Shown piece after piece: positions 1 through 8,726 of a stretch of DNA of 53,301 nucleotides. The notes below the pieces were generated by a model, which saw nothing but the letters and a program-made list of their open reading frames with translations, did no database searches and was not told where the DNA came from. This stretch comes from Betaproteobacteria bacterium (GTDB lineage: Bacteria; Pseudomonadota; Gammaproteobacteria; Burkholderiales; Rhodocyclaceae): NCBI GenBank assembly GCA_009777245.1, contig WRMF01000013.1, forward strand, positions 1 to 53,301, read 5' to 3'. The translations under genes and the position numbers were made by a program. How positions within the stretch are numbered: the stretch's first letter is position 1; the number at the start of each line of letters is the position of its first letter.

Positions 1-2
1 AG

Positions 3-1058
3 AGCACCTTGCTCTTGCAGGCGTTAAATAGCTTGTCTCGGAGCCTCGATGTCCTTTACGTGAGCGGCGAGGAGTCCGCCGAGCAGATTGCCTTGCGGGC
101 GCAGCGGCTTGGCCTTGCCGCAAGCCGGATGAAGCTGCTTACTGAAATTCATCTGGAAAAAATTCTTGCCATACTGGCGCGGGAACGTCCACAGGTTGCG
201 GTCATTGACTCGATTCAGACCCTTTGGTCTGACCAGCTTGCTTCCGCGCCCGGCTCGGTGGCGCAGGTGCGCGAATGCGCCGCGCAACTCACCCGTCTGG
301 CAAAACAGCAGGGCGTCGCGCTTTTTCTGGTAGGCCACGTCACCAAGGAAGGCACACTGGCTGGCCCGCGTGTGCTGGAACATATCGTGGATACTGTGCT
401 GTACTTCGAGGGCGATACTCATTCCAGTTTTCGCCTGATTCGCGCCTTCAAAAATCGCTTTGGCGCAGTCAATGAACTTGGCGTTTTCGCCATGACCGAA
501 AAAGGCTTGAAGGGCGTATCAAACCCGTCCGCGCTTTTTCTCTCCCAGCATCGGCAGGACGTGCCCGGCTCATGTATTCTCGTCACGCAGGAGAGCAGCC
601 GTTCCCTGCTTGTAGAAATTCAGGCTTTGGTTGATACGGCGCACGGCAACCCGCGCCGGTTGACAGTCGGGCTGGACGGACAACGCCTTGCCATGTTGCT
701 TGCGGTGCTGCATCGTCATGCGGGCATTGCCTGCTTCGATCAGGATGTGTTCCTGAATGCTGTCGGCGGAGTGCGTATCAATGAACCCGCCGCTGATTTG
801 GCGGCTTCGCTTGCCATTGTTTCTTCCTTTTCCAACCGCCCCCTGCCGGAAAAACTGGTCGTTTTCGGAGAGATTGGTTTAGCGGGAGAGATACGCCCCG
901 CTCCGAGGGGACAGGAACGCCTGAAAGAAGCGGTCAAGCTGGGTTTTACCCGCGCTCTTGTTCCTCATGCCAATCTGCCCCGCCAGCCTATCAGCAATCT
1001 GGAAGTCACCGGCATATCAAGGATTAGCGAGGCGGTAGAGTACATCCGGGGCGGGTGA
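3..1058 (+). CDS. radA: DNA repair protein RadA (5' end outside window)
   Basis: RadA is a RecA-like, DnaB-like ATPase that helps branch migration and recombinational repair. The window opens inside the Walker A motif: the first readable codons give S-T-L-L-L-Q, as in GKSTLLLQ, so the N-terminal zinc finger and the rest of the P-loop lie upstream. About 350 residues remain of the usual 450. Walker B is VAVIDSIQTL. The RadA-specific KNRFG motif sits about 148 residues after the leucine-rich P-loop segment. The C-terminal third is the Lon-protease-like domain (around TVGLDGQRLAML and EIGLAGEIRPA), ending at TGA 1056-1058. The reading frame is open to the window edge, so the true start cannot be given. 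The identification is secure. Confidence 0.97.
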   Translation, partial: STLLLQALNSLSRSLDVLYVSGEESAEQIALRAQRLGLAASRMKLLTEIHLEKILAILARERPQVAVIDSIQTLWSDQLASAPGSVAQVRECAAQLTRLAKQQGVALFLVGHVTKEGTLAGPRVLEHIVDTVLYFEGDTHSSFRLIRAFKNRFGAVNELGVFAMTEKGLKGVSNPSALFLSQHRQDVPGSCILVTQESSRSLLVEIQALVDTAHGNPRRLTVGLDGQRLAMLLAVLHRHAGIACFDQDVFLNAVGGVRINEPAADLAASLAIVSSFSNRPLPEKLVVFGEIGLAGEIRPAPRGQERLKEAVKLGFTRALVPHANLPRQPISNLEVTGISRISEAVEYIRGG

Positions 1059-1190
1059 GAATCCGCTCTGGATTGAAAATTGGGTGCTCTCGTCCGTATC
1101 CTGCCGCAATTCTCGTAATTATAGCGATTCCCACAAATAACGAGACGACAGGTGAAAACACGCGTTGCTCCCATTTCCCGCTTGCGGCGT

Positions 1191-1214
1191 AGGGGTTAAA
1201 AATTTTTAACCCCT
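1191..1214. repeat. perfect 24-bp palindrome, AGGGGTTAAAAA/TTTTTAACCCCT
   Basis: The two 12-base halves are exact reverse complements. Near-identical copies lie at 23030-23053 (one mismatch) and 44554-44577, each flanked by GC-rich bases of the form GGCGTAGGGG or CCCCTAC. The AT centre and GC arms could fold into a bidirectional terminator-like hairpin in RNA, but the recurrence inside TATAG-ended repeats suggests it is mainly part of a repeat family. Confidence 0.75.
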
Positions 1215-1322
1215 GCAGTGGCGTGGTTAGCCATCTTTTTATAGTGCTTTTCGTGAATAATTATACTCTTCCCTGAGCGATCAGGAGAGTGAGAGCCTTG
1301 CCCCCACTTCCAATCACTCGTC

Positions 1323-1342
1323 ATTCCCGCGAAGGCGGGAAT
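1323..1342. repeat. dRS3-like 20-mer ATTCCC-N8-GGGAAT
   Basis: The sequence is ATTCCCGCGAAGGCGGGAAT, preceded by CGTC and followed by CCAG. It matches the ATTCCC-N8-GGGAAT form of the neisserial dRS3 repeat. It is the left member of an inverted pair inside the 321-bp element. Confidence 0.85.
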
Positions 1343-1468
1343 CCAGCGCTGCATCAAAGTTTGTGACTGATGTCCAGTATGACGAGAAGCGGGAATGCTA
1401 TTCCTCTTGCGGTATGGGAATGCCGTTCCTGTTCTGGAAAACTATCGCAACTTTCAGCGCCGTACTGG

Positions 1469-1488
1469 ATTCCCGCCTTCGCGGGAAT
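1469..1488. repeat. dRS3-like 20-mer, inverted partner
   Basis: ATTCCCGCCTTCGCGGGAAT is the reverse complement of the copy at 1323-1342. It is flanked by CTGG and GACG, which mirror the CGTC and CCAG flanks of that copy. Confidence 0.85.
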
Positions 1489-1733
1489 GACGAGTGGATT
1501 ATAGTCGGTGCGAAAAAATAACCGCACCTGATAGTCGTTTTATTTGCGAAAAGCATTATATAGTGTTTGCTGTTAATAAAGCGACTGTCAGGGAGAACAC
1601 GCTTTGCTCCCCTATCCAGCATCTAATCATACGTCATCGCAGCGAAGGTGGGAATCCAAAGCTACGACAGGTTTCCAGAGCAGGACAGGAGTGATATTAC
1701 CATGCGGAAACGACAAAGGAGCGGAAAGGCTGG

Positions 1734-1752
1734 ATTCCCGCCAGGCGGGAAT
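1734..1752. repeat. dRS3-like repeat, shortened 19-mer
   Basis: ATTCCCGCCAGGCGGGAAT keeps both hexamers but has a 7-base spacer. CTGG precedes it and CCAG follows. It lies 18 bases past the stop of the ETF oxidoreductase gene, within reach of acting as a hairpin at the end of that operon. Confidence 0.7.
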
Positions 1753-1769
1753 CCAGAGTTTCCTTACTG

Positions 1770-3416
1770 CTACATGTTCGGATAGTTCGGGCCGCCGCCG
1801 CCTTCAGGAACCGTCCATTTGATGTTCTGGGTCGGGTCCTTGATGTCGCAGGTCTTGCAGTGCAGGCAGTTTTGCCCGTTAATCTGCAAGTACGGCTTTC
1901 CTTCTTCCTCGCCCAGAATCTCATAAACGCCCGCTGGACAGTAGCGCGTCTCCGGCGAGGCGTAGTGCTTGAAATTGACGTCTATCGCCTTCTTCTCATC
2001 CCGCAAAACCAGATGACAACACTGGTTTTCCTCATGATTGACGTTGGCAAGAACAAGCGAAGAAAGACGATCAAAGGTAAGCACCCCGTCCGGCTTGGGA
2101 TAATCAATCTTCGGATAAGCGTTTTTGTTTTTCAGCGCCTCATGGTCGGCACGAATGCGGATAGTCCAGGGAGTGCGCCCGAAGAGCGCCGTCTCCAGCC
2201 CCGCAATGAACAGCCCTGCCCAAATTCCCCAATGAAAACCGGGGCGAATGTTGCGCGCCTTGTAAAGGTCTTTCCAAATCCAGCTTGCCTTGACCTTGTC
2301 CGTGTAGGCAGTAACTTCCTTCTCGGTTTTTTCCGCGGATAAATGCTCAAAGATGGCTTCCGCCGCAAGTATCCCGGACTTCATCGCGTTATGAGCGCCC
2401 TTGATTTTGGGCACGTCAAGAAAACCCGCATTATCGCCCGCAAGCACGCCGCCCGGAAAAGTGAATTTGGGAATAGACTGAAAGCCGCCTTCCGAGAGAG
2501 CGCGCGCGCCATAGGCAAGCCGCCGCCCGCCCTCAAGCAATGAACGCATGGACGGATGCGTCTTGAAACGCTGTAATTCCTCAAAGGGCGACAGCCAGGG
2601 ATTCTTGTAGTCCAACCCCACCACAAACATAATGGCGACCTGATTGTTTTCCATGTGGTAAACCGCAGTTCCCCCATAGGTCTCGGTATCCAGCGGCCAG
2701 CCGATAGTATGGATGAGTTTTCCGGCCTTGTGGTTTTCGGGCTTGACTTCCCAGATTTCCTTGACGCCTATGCCGTAGGTTTGCGGATCGGCATCCTTTC
2801 TCAAATCGAATCGCTCGAAAAGCTCCTGGGTCAATGATCCGCGACAGCCTTCGGCAAAAATGGTCTGTTTGGCAATAAGTTCCATGCCGGGCTGATAGTT
2901 GGCGGTTTGCTGCCCGTCCTTGCCGATACCCATGTCGCCGGTAGCGACGCCCCGCACGCTGCCGTCCTCGTCATAAAGAATTTCCGCGGCGGCAAAGCCA
3001 GGGTAGATTTCCACGCCAAGCGCCTCGGCCTGCTCGCCCAGCCAACGGCACAGACTAGCCATGCTGATGATATAGTTGTTATCACCGTGCATCTGCGGCG
3101 GGGTAGGCATCTTGATAGCCCGCTTCTCGGTCAGGAAAAGAAAATTGTCGTCTATGACCGGAACATTCAGAGGCGCGCCCCTTATTTTCCAGTCCGGGAA
3201 AATTTCAACGAGCGCGATCGGCTCAAAGCAGGCTCCTGACAAAATGTGCGCGCCTACTTCCGATCCTTTTTCCAGAACGCAGACGGACATTTCCTTGTCC
3301 GCTGCGTTAGCCGCCTGCTTGAAACGAATCGCGGCGGAAAGACCGGCAGGACCAGCCCCGACAACAACAACGTCGTATTCCATGGATTCACGTTCAGTAG
3401 CCATGTTCTCCTCCAT
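1770..3416 (-). CDS. Electron transfer flavoprotein-ubiquinone oxidoreductase
   Basis: This membrane-associated FAD and 4Fe-4S enzyme passes electrons from reduced ETF to the quinone pool. The 548-residue protein has the usual family length. It opens with a dinucleotide-binding segment VVVVGAGPAGLSAA near residue 17. The C-terminal iron-sulfur cluster domain shows a cysteine in ETRYCPAGVYE and the cluster motif CLHCKTCDIKDP. No transmembrane helix is evident, and family members insert monotopically. It is the last gene of the etfB-etfA-dehydrogenase cluster, separated from the dehydrogenase by 141 bases with two hairpins. An internal start at residue 5 (MATERES) or 12 is possible because the first ATG is weakly defined. 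Function is secure. Confidence 0.97.
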   Translation of the reverse strand: MEENMATERESMEYDVVVVGAGPAGLSAAIRFKQAANAADKEMSVCVLEKGSEVGAHILSGACFEPIALVEIFPDWKIRGAPLNVPVIDDNFLFLTEKRAIKMPTPPQMHGDNNYIISMASLCRWLGEQAEALGVEIYPGFAAAEILYDEDGSVRGVATGDMGIGKDGQQTANYQPGMELIAKQTIFAEGCRGSLTQELFERFDLRKDADPQTYGIGVKEIWEVKPENHKAGKLIHTIGWPLDTETYGGTAVYHMENNQVAIMFVVGLDYKNPWLSPFEELQRFKTHPSMRSLLEGGRRLAYGARALSEGGFQSIPKFTFPGGVLAGDNAGFLDVPKIKGAHNAMKSGILAAEAIFEHLSAEKTEKEVTAYTDKVKASWIWKDLYKARNIRPGFHWGIWAGLFIAGLETALFGRTPWTIRIRADHEALKNKNAYPKIDYPKPDGVLTFDRLSSLVLANVNHEENQCCHLVLRDEKKAIDVNFKHYASPETRYCPAGVYEILGEEEGKPYLQINGQNCLHCKTCDIKDPTQNIKWTVPEGGGGPNYPNM

Positions 3417-3473
3417 TTAGTTTGCTTTTCCGGAATTGTGTTCCGGGGGCGCTTGAAAAATCGCGCTTTATTC

Positions 3474-3508
3474 CAAGTCCCCCGACCATGATAAGGCCGG
3501 GGGCTTGG
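3474..3508 (-). promoter_or_regulatory. Hairpin between the dehydrogenase and ETF-QO genes (1)
   Basis: The arms CAAGTCCCCCGACC and GGCCGGGGGCTTG pair around an ATGATAA loop. There is no strong T-run after it on the minus strand, so it is more likely an mRNA-processing or partial-attenuation hairpin within the operon than a full terminator. Confidence 0.5.
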
Positions 3509-3525
3509 GCGTCGTTGCCTGTCTC

Positions 3526-3555
3526 GCTTATCCCGCCATAAATGGCGGGATAAGC
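3526..3555 (-). promoter_or_regulatory. Hairpin just after the dehydrogenase stop (2)
   Basis: GCTTATCCCGCCAT and ATGGCGGGATAAGC form a 14-bp stem two bases beyond the dehydrogenase stop codon. The core CCCGCCAT-N2-ATGGCGGG recurs at 16171-16190, which suggests a shared 3'-end palindrome. A T-run is lacking, so it may protect the 3' end or weaken read-through into ETF-QO. Confidence 0.5.
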
Positions 3556-3557
3556 GG

Positions 3558-5381
3558 TTAAAACAACGGTTCGTCCAGACCAAACACAGACGGGCCGCCT
3601 TCCATGATTTCACGGGCGACGGCATCGGCCTGCACCAGCCAATGCCTGGCGTAGTAACGGGTCGTGGCAATCTTGCCCTTGTAGTAGCCGTCCGTATCGC
3701 CTGCGGCGATCTTCTGCCGGGCAATCTGCGCGGACTTGGCCATCAACCAGCCGCCGATTACGATCCCGCCCAGTTTCAGATAAGGCACAGAACCGGCGGA
3801 AGCCACCTGCGGTTCAGGGCCGTAGGTTTTGACCGCCCACTCGGTCGTGTCAATCAGCGCCTTGGCCGCTTCCTGCAAGTTCTTGCCGATGTCGCCAAGC
3901 TCGGCGTCTTTGGCAAGTTCGTCCGCAAAGGCGGCGATGTCCTTGTACATTGCGCGAGCCGTAAAGCCGACTTCTCCTGTTTCCTTGTTGACTTCACGCG
4001 CAGTCTTGCGACCAATGTAGTCGTTCGCCTGAATGGCAGTCGTGCCTTCATAGATTGAGGTGATGCGGGCATCGCGCATGTACTGCGCCGCGCCGGTCTC
4101 CTCGATGAAGCCGGTGCCGCCATGTACCTGAATGCCTTCCGAGGCGATCTCGATCGAACTATCCGTGCTCCAGCCCTTGACAACAGGCGTTAAAAGCTCG
4201 ACATAGGCTTGCGCTTTTTTCTGTACGGCGGGATCGTTCGAGAATTTGGCCAAATCCATGTTGCCCGCCGCAAAATAACCAATCGCGCGCAGAGCCTCGA
4301 CGCGAGCCTTCATGTCCATCAAAAGGCGGCGCACATCCGGGTGGAACAGAATGGGCTTGGGCGTTTTTTTGCTCTCCTCATCGCCGATGATCGCTCCCTG
4401 AATGCGCTCGCGCGCATAGGTCAAAGCGTGCTGGTAAGAACGCTCGGCGACCGAAATGCCCTCCAGCCCGACGTGGATTCTGGCATGGTTCATCATGGTA
4501 AACATGTAGGCCACGCCGCCGCCGGCCTTGCCGACCAGCCAGCCCTTGGCGCCAACCTTGTCGCCATAGGACATGACCGAGGTGACGCTGCCCTTGATGC
4601 CCAGCTTGTGCTCAATTGCCGAACAGATGAGATCGTTCCTCTCGCCCAGACTGCCATCGTCATTGACCAGGAATTTGGGAACCACAAACAGGGAAATCCC
4701 CTTCAAGCCGGGATCGGAATCCGGCAGGCGGGCAAGCACAAGGTGGACAATGTTTTCCGCCATGTCATGCTCGCCCCAGGTGATGAAAATCTTGGTTCCG
4801 GTAATGCGATAGGTTCCGTCGCCGCTTGGGTCGGGCACGGCCTTGGTGCGGATCGCGGTAAGGTCGGAGCCTGCCTGCGGCTCGGTGAGGTTCATGGTTC
4901 CGCCCCAGGTTCCGTCTACCATCTTGGGTAGATATTTCTGCTTGATTTCGTCGGAAGCGTGATGCTCGATAGCATGAACCGCGCCCATTGTCAGCATCGG
5001 GCAAAGCGCAAAGGCAATGCTGGCGGAACGCCACATTTCATTGACCGCAAAATTGACCAGGTTGGGCAGACCTTGTCCGCCATATTCAGGGTCGCCCGGC
5101 ATTGCGTGCCAGCCGTTTTCGCAGAATTGTTTGTATACACTCTTGTATTCCGGGCTGACCGTGACCACGCCGTTATCCCATTTGGGGGGATTTTGCCGGT
5201 CGCCGATAATATTGATCGGGTCAATCTGCTCTGTTGCAAACTTGGCAGCCTCGTCCAGAATGGAATCAACCGTATCGGCATCAATTTCAGCAAAGGCCGG
5301 AAGGTTCAGAATGTCTTTGAGACCGGCAATTTCATTCATGAGAAATCGCATGTCTTTGAGGGGTGCGGCATAGGTGCTCAT
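3558..5381 (-). CDS. Acyl-CoA dehydrogenase, long (about 600 residue) DmdC/FadE5-like type
   Basis: This FAD enzyme introduces an alpha-beta double bond into an acyl-CoA and gives its electrons to ETF. The 607-residue protein is longer than classical 380-residue dehydrogenases and matches the group with an extra C-terminal helical domain, which includes 3-methylmercaptopropionyl-CoA dehydrogenase (DmdC). Visible features are the FAD/substrate motif MNLTEPQAGSDLTA near residue 160, VHGGTGFIEETGAAQYMRDA, and IYEGTTAIQANDYIGRK, whose Glu is the expected catalytic base. The substrate cannot be read from sequence. It lies 72 bases downstream of etfA on the same strand and feeds that ETF. Family is secure; substrate is open. 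Confidence 0.93.
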   Translation of the reverse strand: MSTYAAPLKDMRFLMNEIAGLKDILNLPAFAEIDADTVDSILDEAAKFATEQIDPINIIGDRQNPPKWDNGVVTVSPEYKSVYKQFCENGWHAMPGDPEYGGQGLPNLVNFAVNEMWRSASIAFALCPMLTMGAVHAIEHHASDEIKQKYLPKMVDGTWGGTMNLTEPQAGSDLTAIRTKAVPDPSGDGTYRITGTKIFITWGEHDMAENIVHLVLARLPDSDPGLKGISLFVVPKFLVNDDGSLGERNDLICSAIEHKLGIKGSVTSVMSYGDKVGAKGWLVGKAGGGVAYMFTMMNHARIHVGLEGISVAERSYQHALTYARERIQGAIIGDEESKKTPKPILFHPDVRRLLMDMKARVEALRAIGYFAAGNMDLAKFSNDPAVQKKAQAYVELLTPVVKGWSTDSSIEIASEGIQVHGGTGFIEETGAAQYMRDARITSIYEGTTAIQANDYIGRKTAREVNKETGEVGFTARAMYKDIAAFADELAKDAELGDIGKNLQEAAKALIDTTEWAVKTYGPEPQVASAGSVPYLKLGGIVIGGWLMAKSAQIARQKIAAGDTDGYYKGKIATTRYYARHWLVQADAVAREIMEGGPSVFGLDEPLF

Positions 5382-5453
5382 TATTGTCTCCTTGATGATG
5401 AAGCGAAAAAAATTCGCCGCCAGCAGAAAGCCCGACGGCGGAAATGGAAAGTC

Positions 5454-6377
5454 TTACAACTTGGCGACTAATTCCGGCACGGCCTCGTTAAGATCAGCCA
5501 CCAGACCATAATCGGCTATCTGGAAAATCGGCTCGTCAGGATTCTTGTTGATGGCCACAATGACCTTGGAATCCTTCATGCCCGCCAGATGCTGAATGGC
5601 TCCTGAAATGCCGACCGCGATGTAAAGCTGCGGCGCGACAATCTTGCCGGTTTGCCCCACCTGAAAATCATTGGGGACAAAACCCGCGTCCACCGCAGCG
5701 CGGGAAGCGCCCAGCGCGGCGTTCAGCTTGTCGGCCAACGGCTCCAGAAGTTTGCGGTAATTTTCACCGCTGCCCATGCCGCGCCCGCCGGCAATGACCA
5801 CCTTGGCCGCGCCCAGTTCAGGACGCTCCGATTTGGTCAATTCCTGCCCGACTTGCTTGGAAAGCCCGGAATCCGGCAAAGCCGCGAGATTTTCCACCGG
5901 GGCGCTGCCGCCGTCTTCCACTGCGGGAAAGGCGGTAGCGCGCACGGTTACGACCTTGGTTTTGTCCGCGCTCTCCACGGTTGCCAGAGCATTGCCCGCA
6001 TAGACCGGGCGCACGAAGGTGTTTTCGGACAACACCGCGACAATCTCGGAAACCTGCGCCACATCCAGAAGCGCCGCGACGCGGGGCATGAAGTTTTTGC
6101 CGAAGGTTGAAGCGGGCGCGAAGATGTGCGAGTAATTACCCGCAATGGAAACCACCAACGCCGCCAGATTCTCGGCGGAGAGGTAATAAGGCACGTCCGC
6201 AAGCAGCACCTTGGCAATCCCGGCGCAGGCCGCGCCCTGATTGGCCGCCCCGGCGGCATTGTTGCCCGCCACCAGGAGATGAATGTCGCCGCCTACCTTT
6301 GCGGCTGCCGCCAATGCGTTACGGGTCGCGCCCTTCAGGCTGGCGTTGTCGTGTTCAGCAATAACGAGAGTAGTCAT
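5454..6377 (-). CDS. etfA: Electron transfer flavoprotein alpha subunit
   Basis: EtfA forms the soluble FAD-containing heterodimer with EtfB that shuttles electrons from acyl-CoA dehydrogenases to ETF-QO. The 307-residue length is normal. The C-terminal FAD domain is clear: [15 protein letters not shown], then [17 protein letters not shown], then [20 protein letters not shown]. The start codon follows the etfB stop with a one-base gap, so the two subunits are probably translationally coupled. Confidence 0.97.
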   Translation of the reverse strand: MTTLVIAEHDNASLKGATRNALAAAAKVGGDIHLLVAGNNAAGAANQGAACAGIAKVLLADVPYYLSAENLAALVVSIAGNYSHIFAPASTFGKNFMPRVAALLDVAQVSEIVAVLSENTFVRPVYAGNALATVESADKTKVVTVRATAFPAVEDGGSAPVENLAALPDSGLSKQVGQELTKSERPELGAAKVVIAGGRGMGSGENYRKLLEPLADKLNAALGASRAAVDAGFVPNDFQVGQTGKIVAPQLYIAVGISGAIQHLAGMKDSKVIVAINKNPDEPIFQIADYGLVADLNEAVPELVAKL

Positions 6378-6378
6378 T

Positions 6379-7134
6379 TCAGATCACCTTTGCTTCGTTT
6401 TTCAGTTTGTTGACCAAATCGGCCACATCCGCCACCTTGCCGCCGCCTTGGCGTTTCGGCGGCTCGCTTACCTTCAGGGTTTTCAGGCGCGGAGCGATGT
6501 CGACGCCCAAATCGGCAGGAGTCTTGGTATCCAGCGGTTTTTTCTTCGCCTTCATAACGTCAGGCAATTTGGCGTAGCGCGGCTCGTTCAGGCGCAAGTC
6601 CGCCGTAACCACGGCAGGCAGCGAGACTTCCAGAATTTCCAGACCGCCGTCGACCTCTCGCGTCACTTTCGCGCCGTCGCCCACGATTTCCACTTTGGAA
6701 GCGAATGCCGCCTGCGGCCAGCCCTGGAGCGCCGCGAGCATCTGCCCTACCTGATTGGCGTCGTCATCAATGGCCTGTTTGCCGGCGATTACCAACTTGG
6801 GCGCTTCTTCGACGCATACGGCTTTCAGGAGCTTTGCCACAGCAAGCGGTTGCAGCTCGGTTTCGCCGCAATCCACCAGAATCGCCCGATCCGCGCCAAC
6901 CGAGAGCGCGGTACGCAATGTTTCCTGACTTGCGGAGGAACCGCAGCTTACCACCACGACCTCGGTAGCCGCGCCGTTTTCCTTCAGGCGCACGGCTTCC
7001 TCCACGGCGATTTCGTCAAAGGGATTCATCGCCATCTTCAGGTTTGCCAAATCCACACCGGACTCGTCCGCCTTGGGACGAACCTTGACGTTGGCATCTA
7101 CAACCCGTTTAACGGGAACCAGTATTTTCATCAT
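6379..7134 (-). CDS. etfB: Electron transfer flavoprotein beta subunit
   Basis: EtfB carries the AMP site and partners EtfA. The 251 residues start [13 protein letters not shown]. The family signature appears in [17 protein letters not shown], and the C-terminal part contains [24 protein letters not shown] sequence sits seven bases before the first ATG. Two ATGs are adjacent and either could be used. It is the first gene of the four-gene etf operon, so the operon promoter should be in the 407-bp gap upstream. Confidence 0.97.
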   Translation of the reverse strand: MMKILVPVKRVVDANVKVRPKADESGVDLANLKMAMNPFDEIAVEEAVRLKENGAATEVVVVSCGSSASQETLRTALSVGADRAILVDCGETELQPLAVAKLLKAVCVEEAPKLVIAGKQAIDDDANQVGQMLAALQGWPQAAFASKVEIVGDGAKVTREVDGGLEILEVSLPAVVTADLRLNEPRYAKLPDVMKAKKKPLDTKTPADLGVDIAPRLKTLKVSEPPKRQGGGKVADVADLVNKLKNEAKVI

Positions 7135-7541
7135 GTTTCTCCAGTTACGTTACTTGCGGAATCTGTCGGCAAAACCGGGAGCCGCATGGTATGCGACCAA
7201 CGTCGGCTGATTAGCCAACACGGTAAGATGAGGAGAAGGAAATGCACAAGATAACGGCAAAAATACGCTCGCTTGCGCTGTTTAGCTGTCCTGCATCTGA
7301 CTATCCCGCAATGTACTTGATTGCAACGGCAAAAACAACAACTCAAATCATTCTTTTAGTGCTGCAATGCAGCATGAAATGGGCGTTCAGCGTAACCCCA
7401 GCGAATGAATATCCGGGTGATGAAGACGGCGTTCGTGAGTGCAAAGGTTGAACCGAATCGCAGCGGACAATTCCTGGCGGAAATTCCGGATAATATAACA
7501 TTCGCCTAAATGCTTGTTCCGACAAGGATTTTGACGAGCGA
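7135..7541. other. 407-bp gap between etfB and tyrA; operon leader, no gene seen
   Basis: Both flanking genes are on the minus strand, so this gap should hold the etf operon promoter and the end of tyrA. A 15-bp palindrome TGCTGCAATGCAGCA is at 7360-7374. I see no dRS3-like repeat, no convincing open frame and no riboswitch that I recognise. Confidence 0.5.
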
Positions 7542-8438
7542 TTATTTTTTAGGCATATTTTCGTCCTGCTGTGGCAGGCGTTCACCCCAGGCTTGCCGCG
7601 CAGACCTGGCGACGGAAAAGTACTCTTCCAGAGTCGCGCCATCATGATTTTGCAGCGCAACTTTGAATTCTTCCACTTGTCTCTGATAGACGTTTATTTC
7701 TTCCATCAGTGCGTCCCGATTGGCAAGGCAGATGTCGCGCCACATTTCAGGATGGCTTGCGGCAATCCGAGTGAAATCACGAAAACCGGAAGCGGCGAAC
7801 TCGAAAAAAACATCGGCATCCGCCCGGCAAGCCAGATCACGAACCAGCGCGAAGGCCAAAAGGTGCGGCAAATGGCTGACTGCGGCAAACACGCGGTCAT
7901 GCTCTTCGGCTTTCAGGATATGGACTGCCGCGCCGCACTGCCGCCATGCCTCCTTGATCAGCGCCTTTGCGTCCTCGTCATTTTCCGGCAATGGCGTAAT
8001 TACAACCTTGCGTCCATGAAACAGATCGCGCTTCGCCGCCGCCACGCCGCTATGCTCCGCGCCCGCGATTGGGTGCGCCGGAACAAAGCGGGCAATTTTC
8101 CCGCCAAGCGCCATACGAGCGGCGGCAATCACATCGTTCTTGGTGCTGCCGCCGTCGGTGACAACAGTTTTTTCGCCCAGATGGGGCGCGATTCTGGCAA
8201 AAATTGTCGGCATCTGTCCTACCGGAGAGGCAACCAGAACGAGATCGGCATCCGCCACTTCCTCTGCCTCGGTCGCGGCGCGGTCAATCACTCCCAGACG
8301 CAACGCTTCTTCCAATGATTGCGAACTGCGCCCCAGGCCGACGATTTCCCGCGCAGCATGAGCGGATTTCAAGGCCAGGGCGAATGACCCGCCAATCAGA
8401 CCAACGCCAAAAATTACGATTTTGTTGAAGCCAGGCAT
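7542..8438 (-). CDS. tyrA: Prephenate dehydrogenase (TyrA family)
   Basis: This enzyme oxidatively decarboxylates prephenate (or arogenate) to the tyrosine precursor. The 298-residue protein begins with a Rossmann motif GVGLIGGSFALALKSA at residue 11, with the family's STKND segment following at VTDGGSTKNDVIAAAR. The conserved HPIAGAEHSG contains the catalytic-region histidines. There is no fused chorismate mutase. In many betaproteobacteria tyrA lies in a pheA-hisC-tyrA-aroA cluster. Here it stands alone between the etf operon and a repeat-rich gap. Prephenate versus arogenate preference cannot be decided. Confidence 0.92.
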   Translation of the reverse strand: MPGFNKIVIFGVGLIGGSFALALKSAHAAREIVGLGRSSQSLEEALRLGVIDRAATEAEEVADADLVLVASPVGQMPTIFARIAPHLGEKTVVTDGGSTKNDVIAAARMALGGKIARFVPAHPIAGAEHSGVAAAKRDLFHGRKVVITPLPENDEDAKALIKEAWRQCGAAVHILKAEEHDRVFAAVSHLPHLLAFALVRDLACRADADVFFEFAASGFRDFTRIAASHPEMWRDICLANRDALMEEINVYQRQVEEFKVALQNHDGATLEEYFSVARSARQAWGERLPQQDENMPKK

Positions 8439-8454
8439 GTTTTCACCCAGTAGT

Positions 8455-8557
8455 TAAATGAGATAGTCAGGAGAATGTTTTACTCCCCTCTCCCGCTTGC
8501 GGGATAGGGGGTAAAGCGCACTTCCCGACCGTATCGTTATTTACGGAAAACACTATA
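8455..8557. repeat. TATAGTG-ended repeat with CTCTCCCGC palindrome
   Basis: Read on the minus strand, it begins TATAGTGTTTTCCGTAAATAA at 8557 and continues GGTCGGGAAGTGCGCTTT. That closely matches the left part of the element at 38802-39040. A CCTCTCCCGCTTGCGGGATAGG palindrome follows near 8487. The far end is not clearly defined. Confidence 0.6.
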
Positions 8558-8618
8558 CATGGTAATGTTGTTTCTGGCCTGTTCTGAAAAGCTGTCGCAG
8601 CTTTCAGCGCCGTACTGG

Positions 8619-8638
8619 ATTCCCGCCTGCGCGGGAAT
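8619..8638. repeat. dRS3-like 20-mer
   Basis: ATTCCCGCCTGCGCGGGAAT, preceded by TACTGG and followed by GACA. It pairs in inverted orientation with 8672-8691. The 34-base interval between them would form the loop of a large hairpin. Confidence 0.8.
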
Positions 8639-8671
8639 GACAAACCCCTGCCTGCATACTGCCCGCTCGTC

Positions 8672-8691
8672 ATTCCCGCGCAGGCGGGAAT
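8672..8691. repeat. dRS3-like 20-mer, inverted partner
   Basis: ATTCCCGCGCAGGCGGGAAT, with CGTC before and CCAG after. It lies 36 bases downstream of the carbamoyltransferase stop codon. Confidence 0.8.
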
Positions 8692-8726
8692 CCAGAATGA
8701 CTTGAACCCAAAACGTTCTGACCTCA

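Larger units (their letters stand above)
1240..1560. repeat. 321-bp dispersed element, copy A (TATARTG-type inverted ends)
   Basis: The left end reads TATAGTGCTTTTCGTGAATAA. The right end, reverse-complemented, reads TATAATGCTTTTCGCAAATAA, giving imperfect terminal inverted repeats of about 21 bp that begin with TATA. The interior carries two dRS3-like 20-mers in opposite orientation at 1323-1342 and 1469-1488. The whole element is repeated, reverse-complemented and with the same 321-bp length, at 24545-24865. It encodes no protein, so it would be a non-autonomous, MITE-like element. Confidence 0.8.
1059..1769. other. 711-bp gene-free gap filled with dispersed repeats
   Basis: I see no credible gene between radA and the convergent etf operon. 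The stretch holds a TATAGCG-type repeat end at 1120, a perfect AT-centred palindrome at 1191-1214, a 321-bp element at 1240-1560, a further TATAGTG end at 1558 and a shortened dRS3-like copy at 1734-1752 (spacer 7 instead of 8 bases). Short open frames here are translations of the repeats. Confidence 0.8.

Noticed and set aside
1604-1822. Short frames in the radA-etf gap and in other repeat gaps
   Set aside because: They translate dRS3-like and TATAG-type repeats, giving recurring peptides such as IPACAGMT or FPRRRESS that appear wherever the repeats occur.
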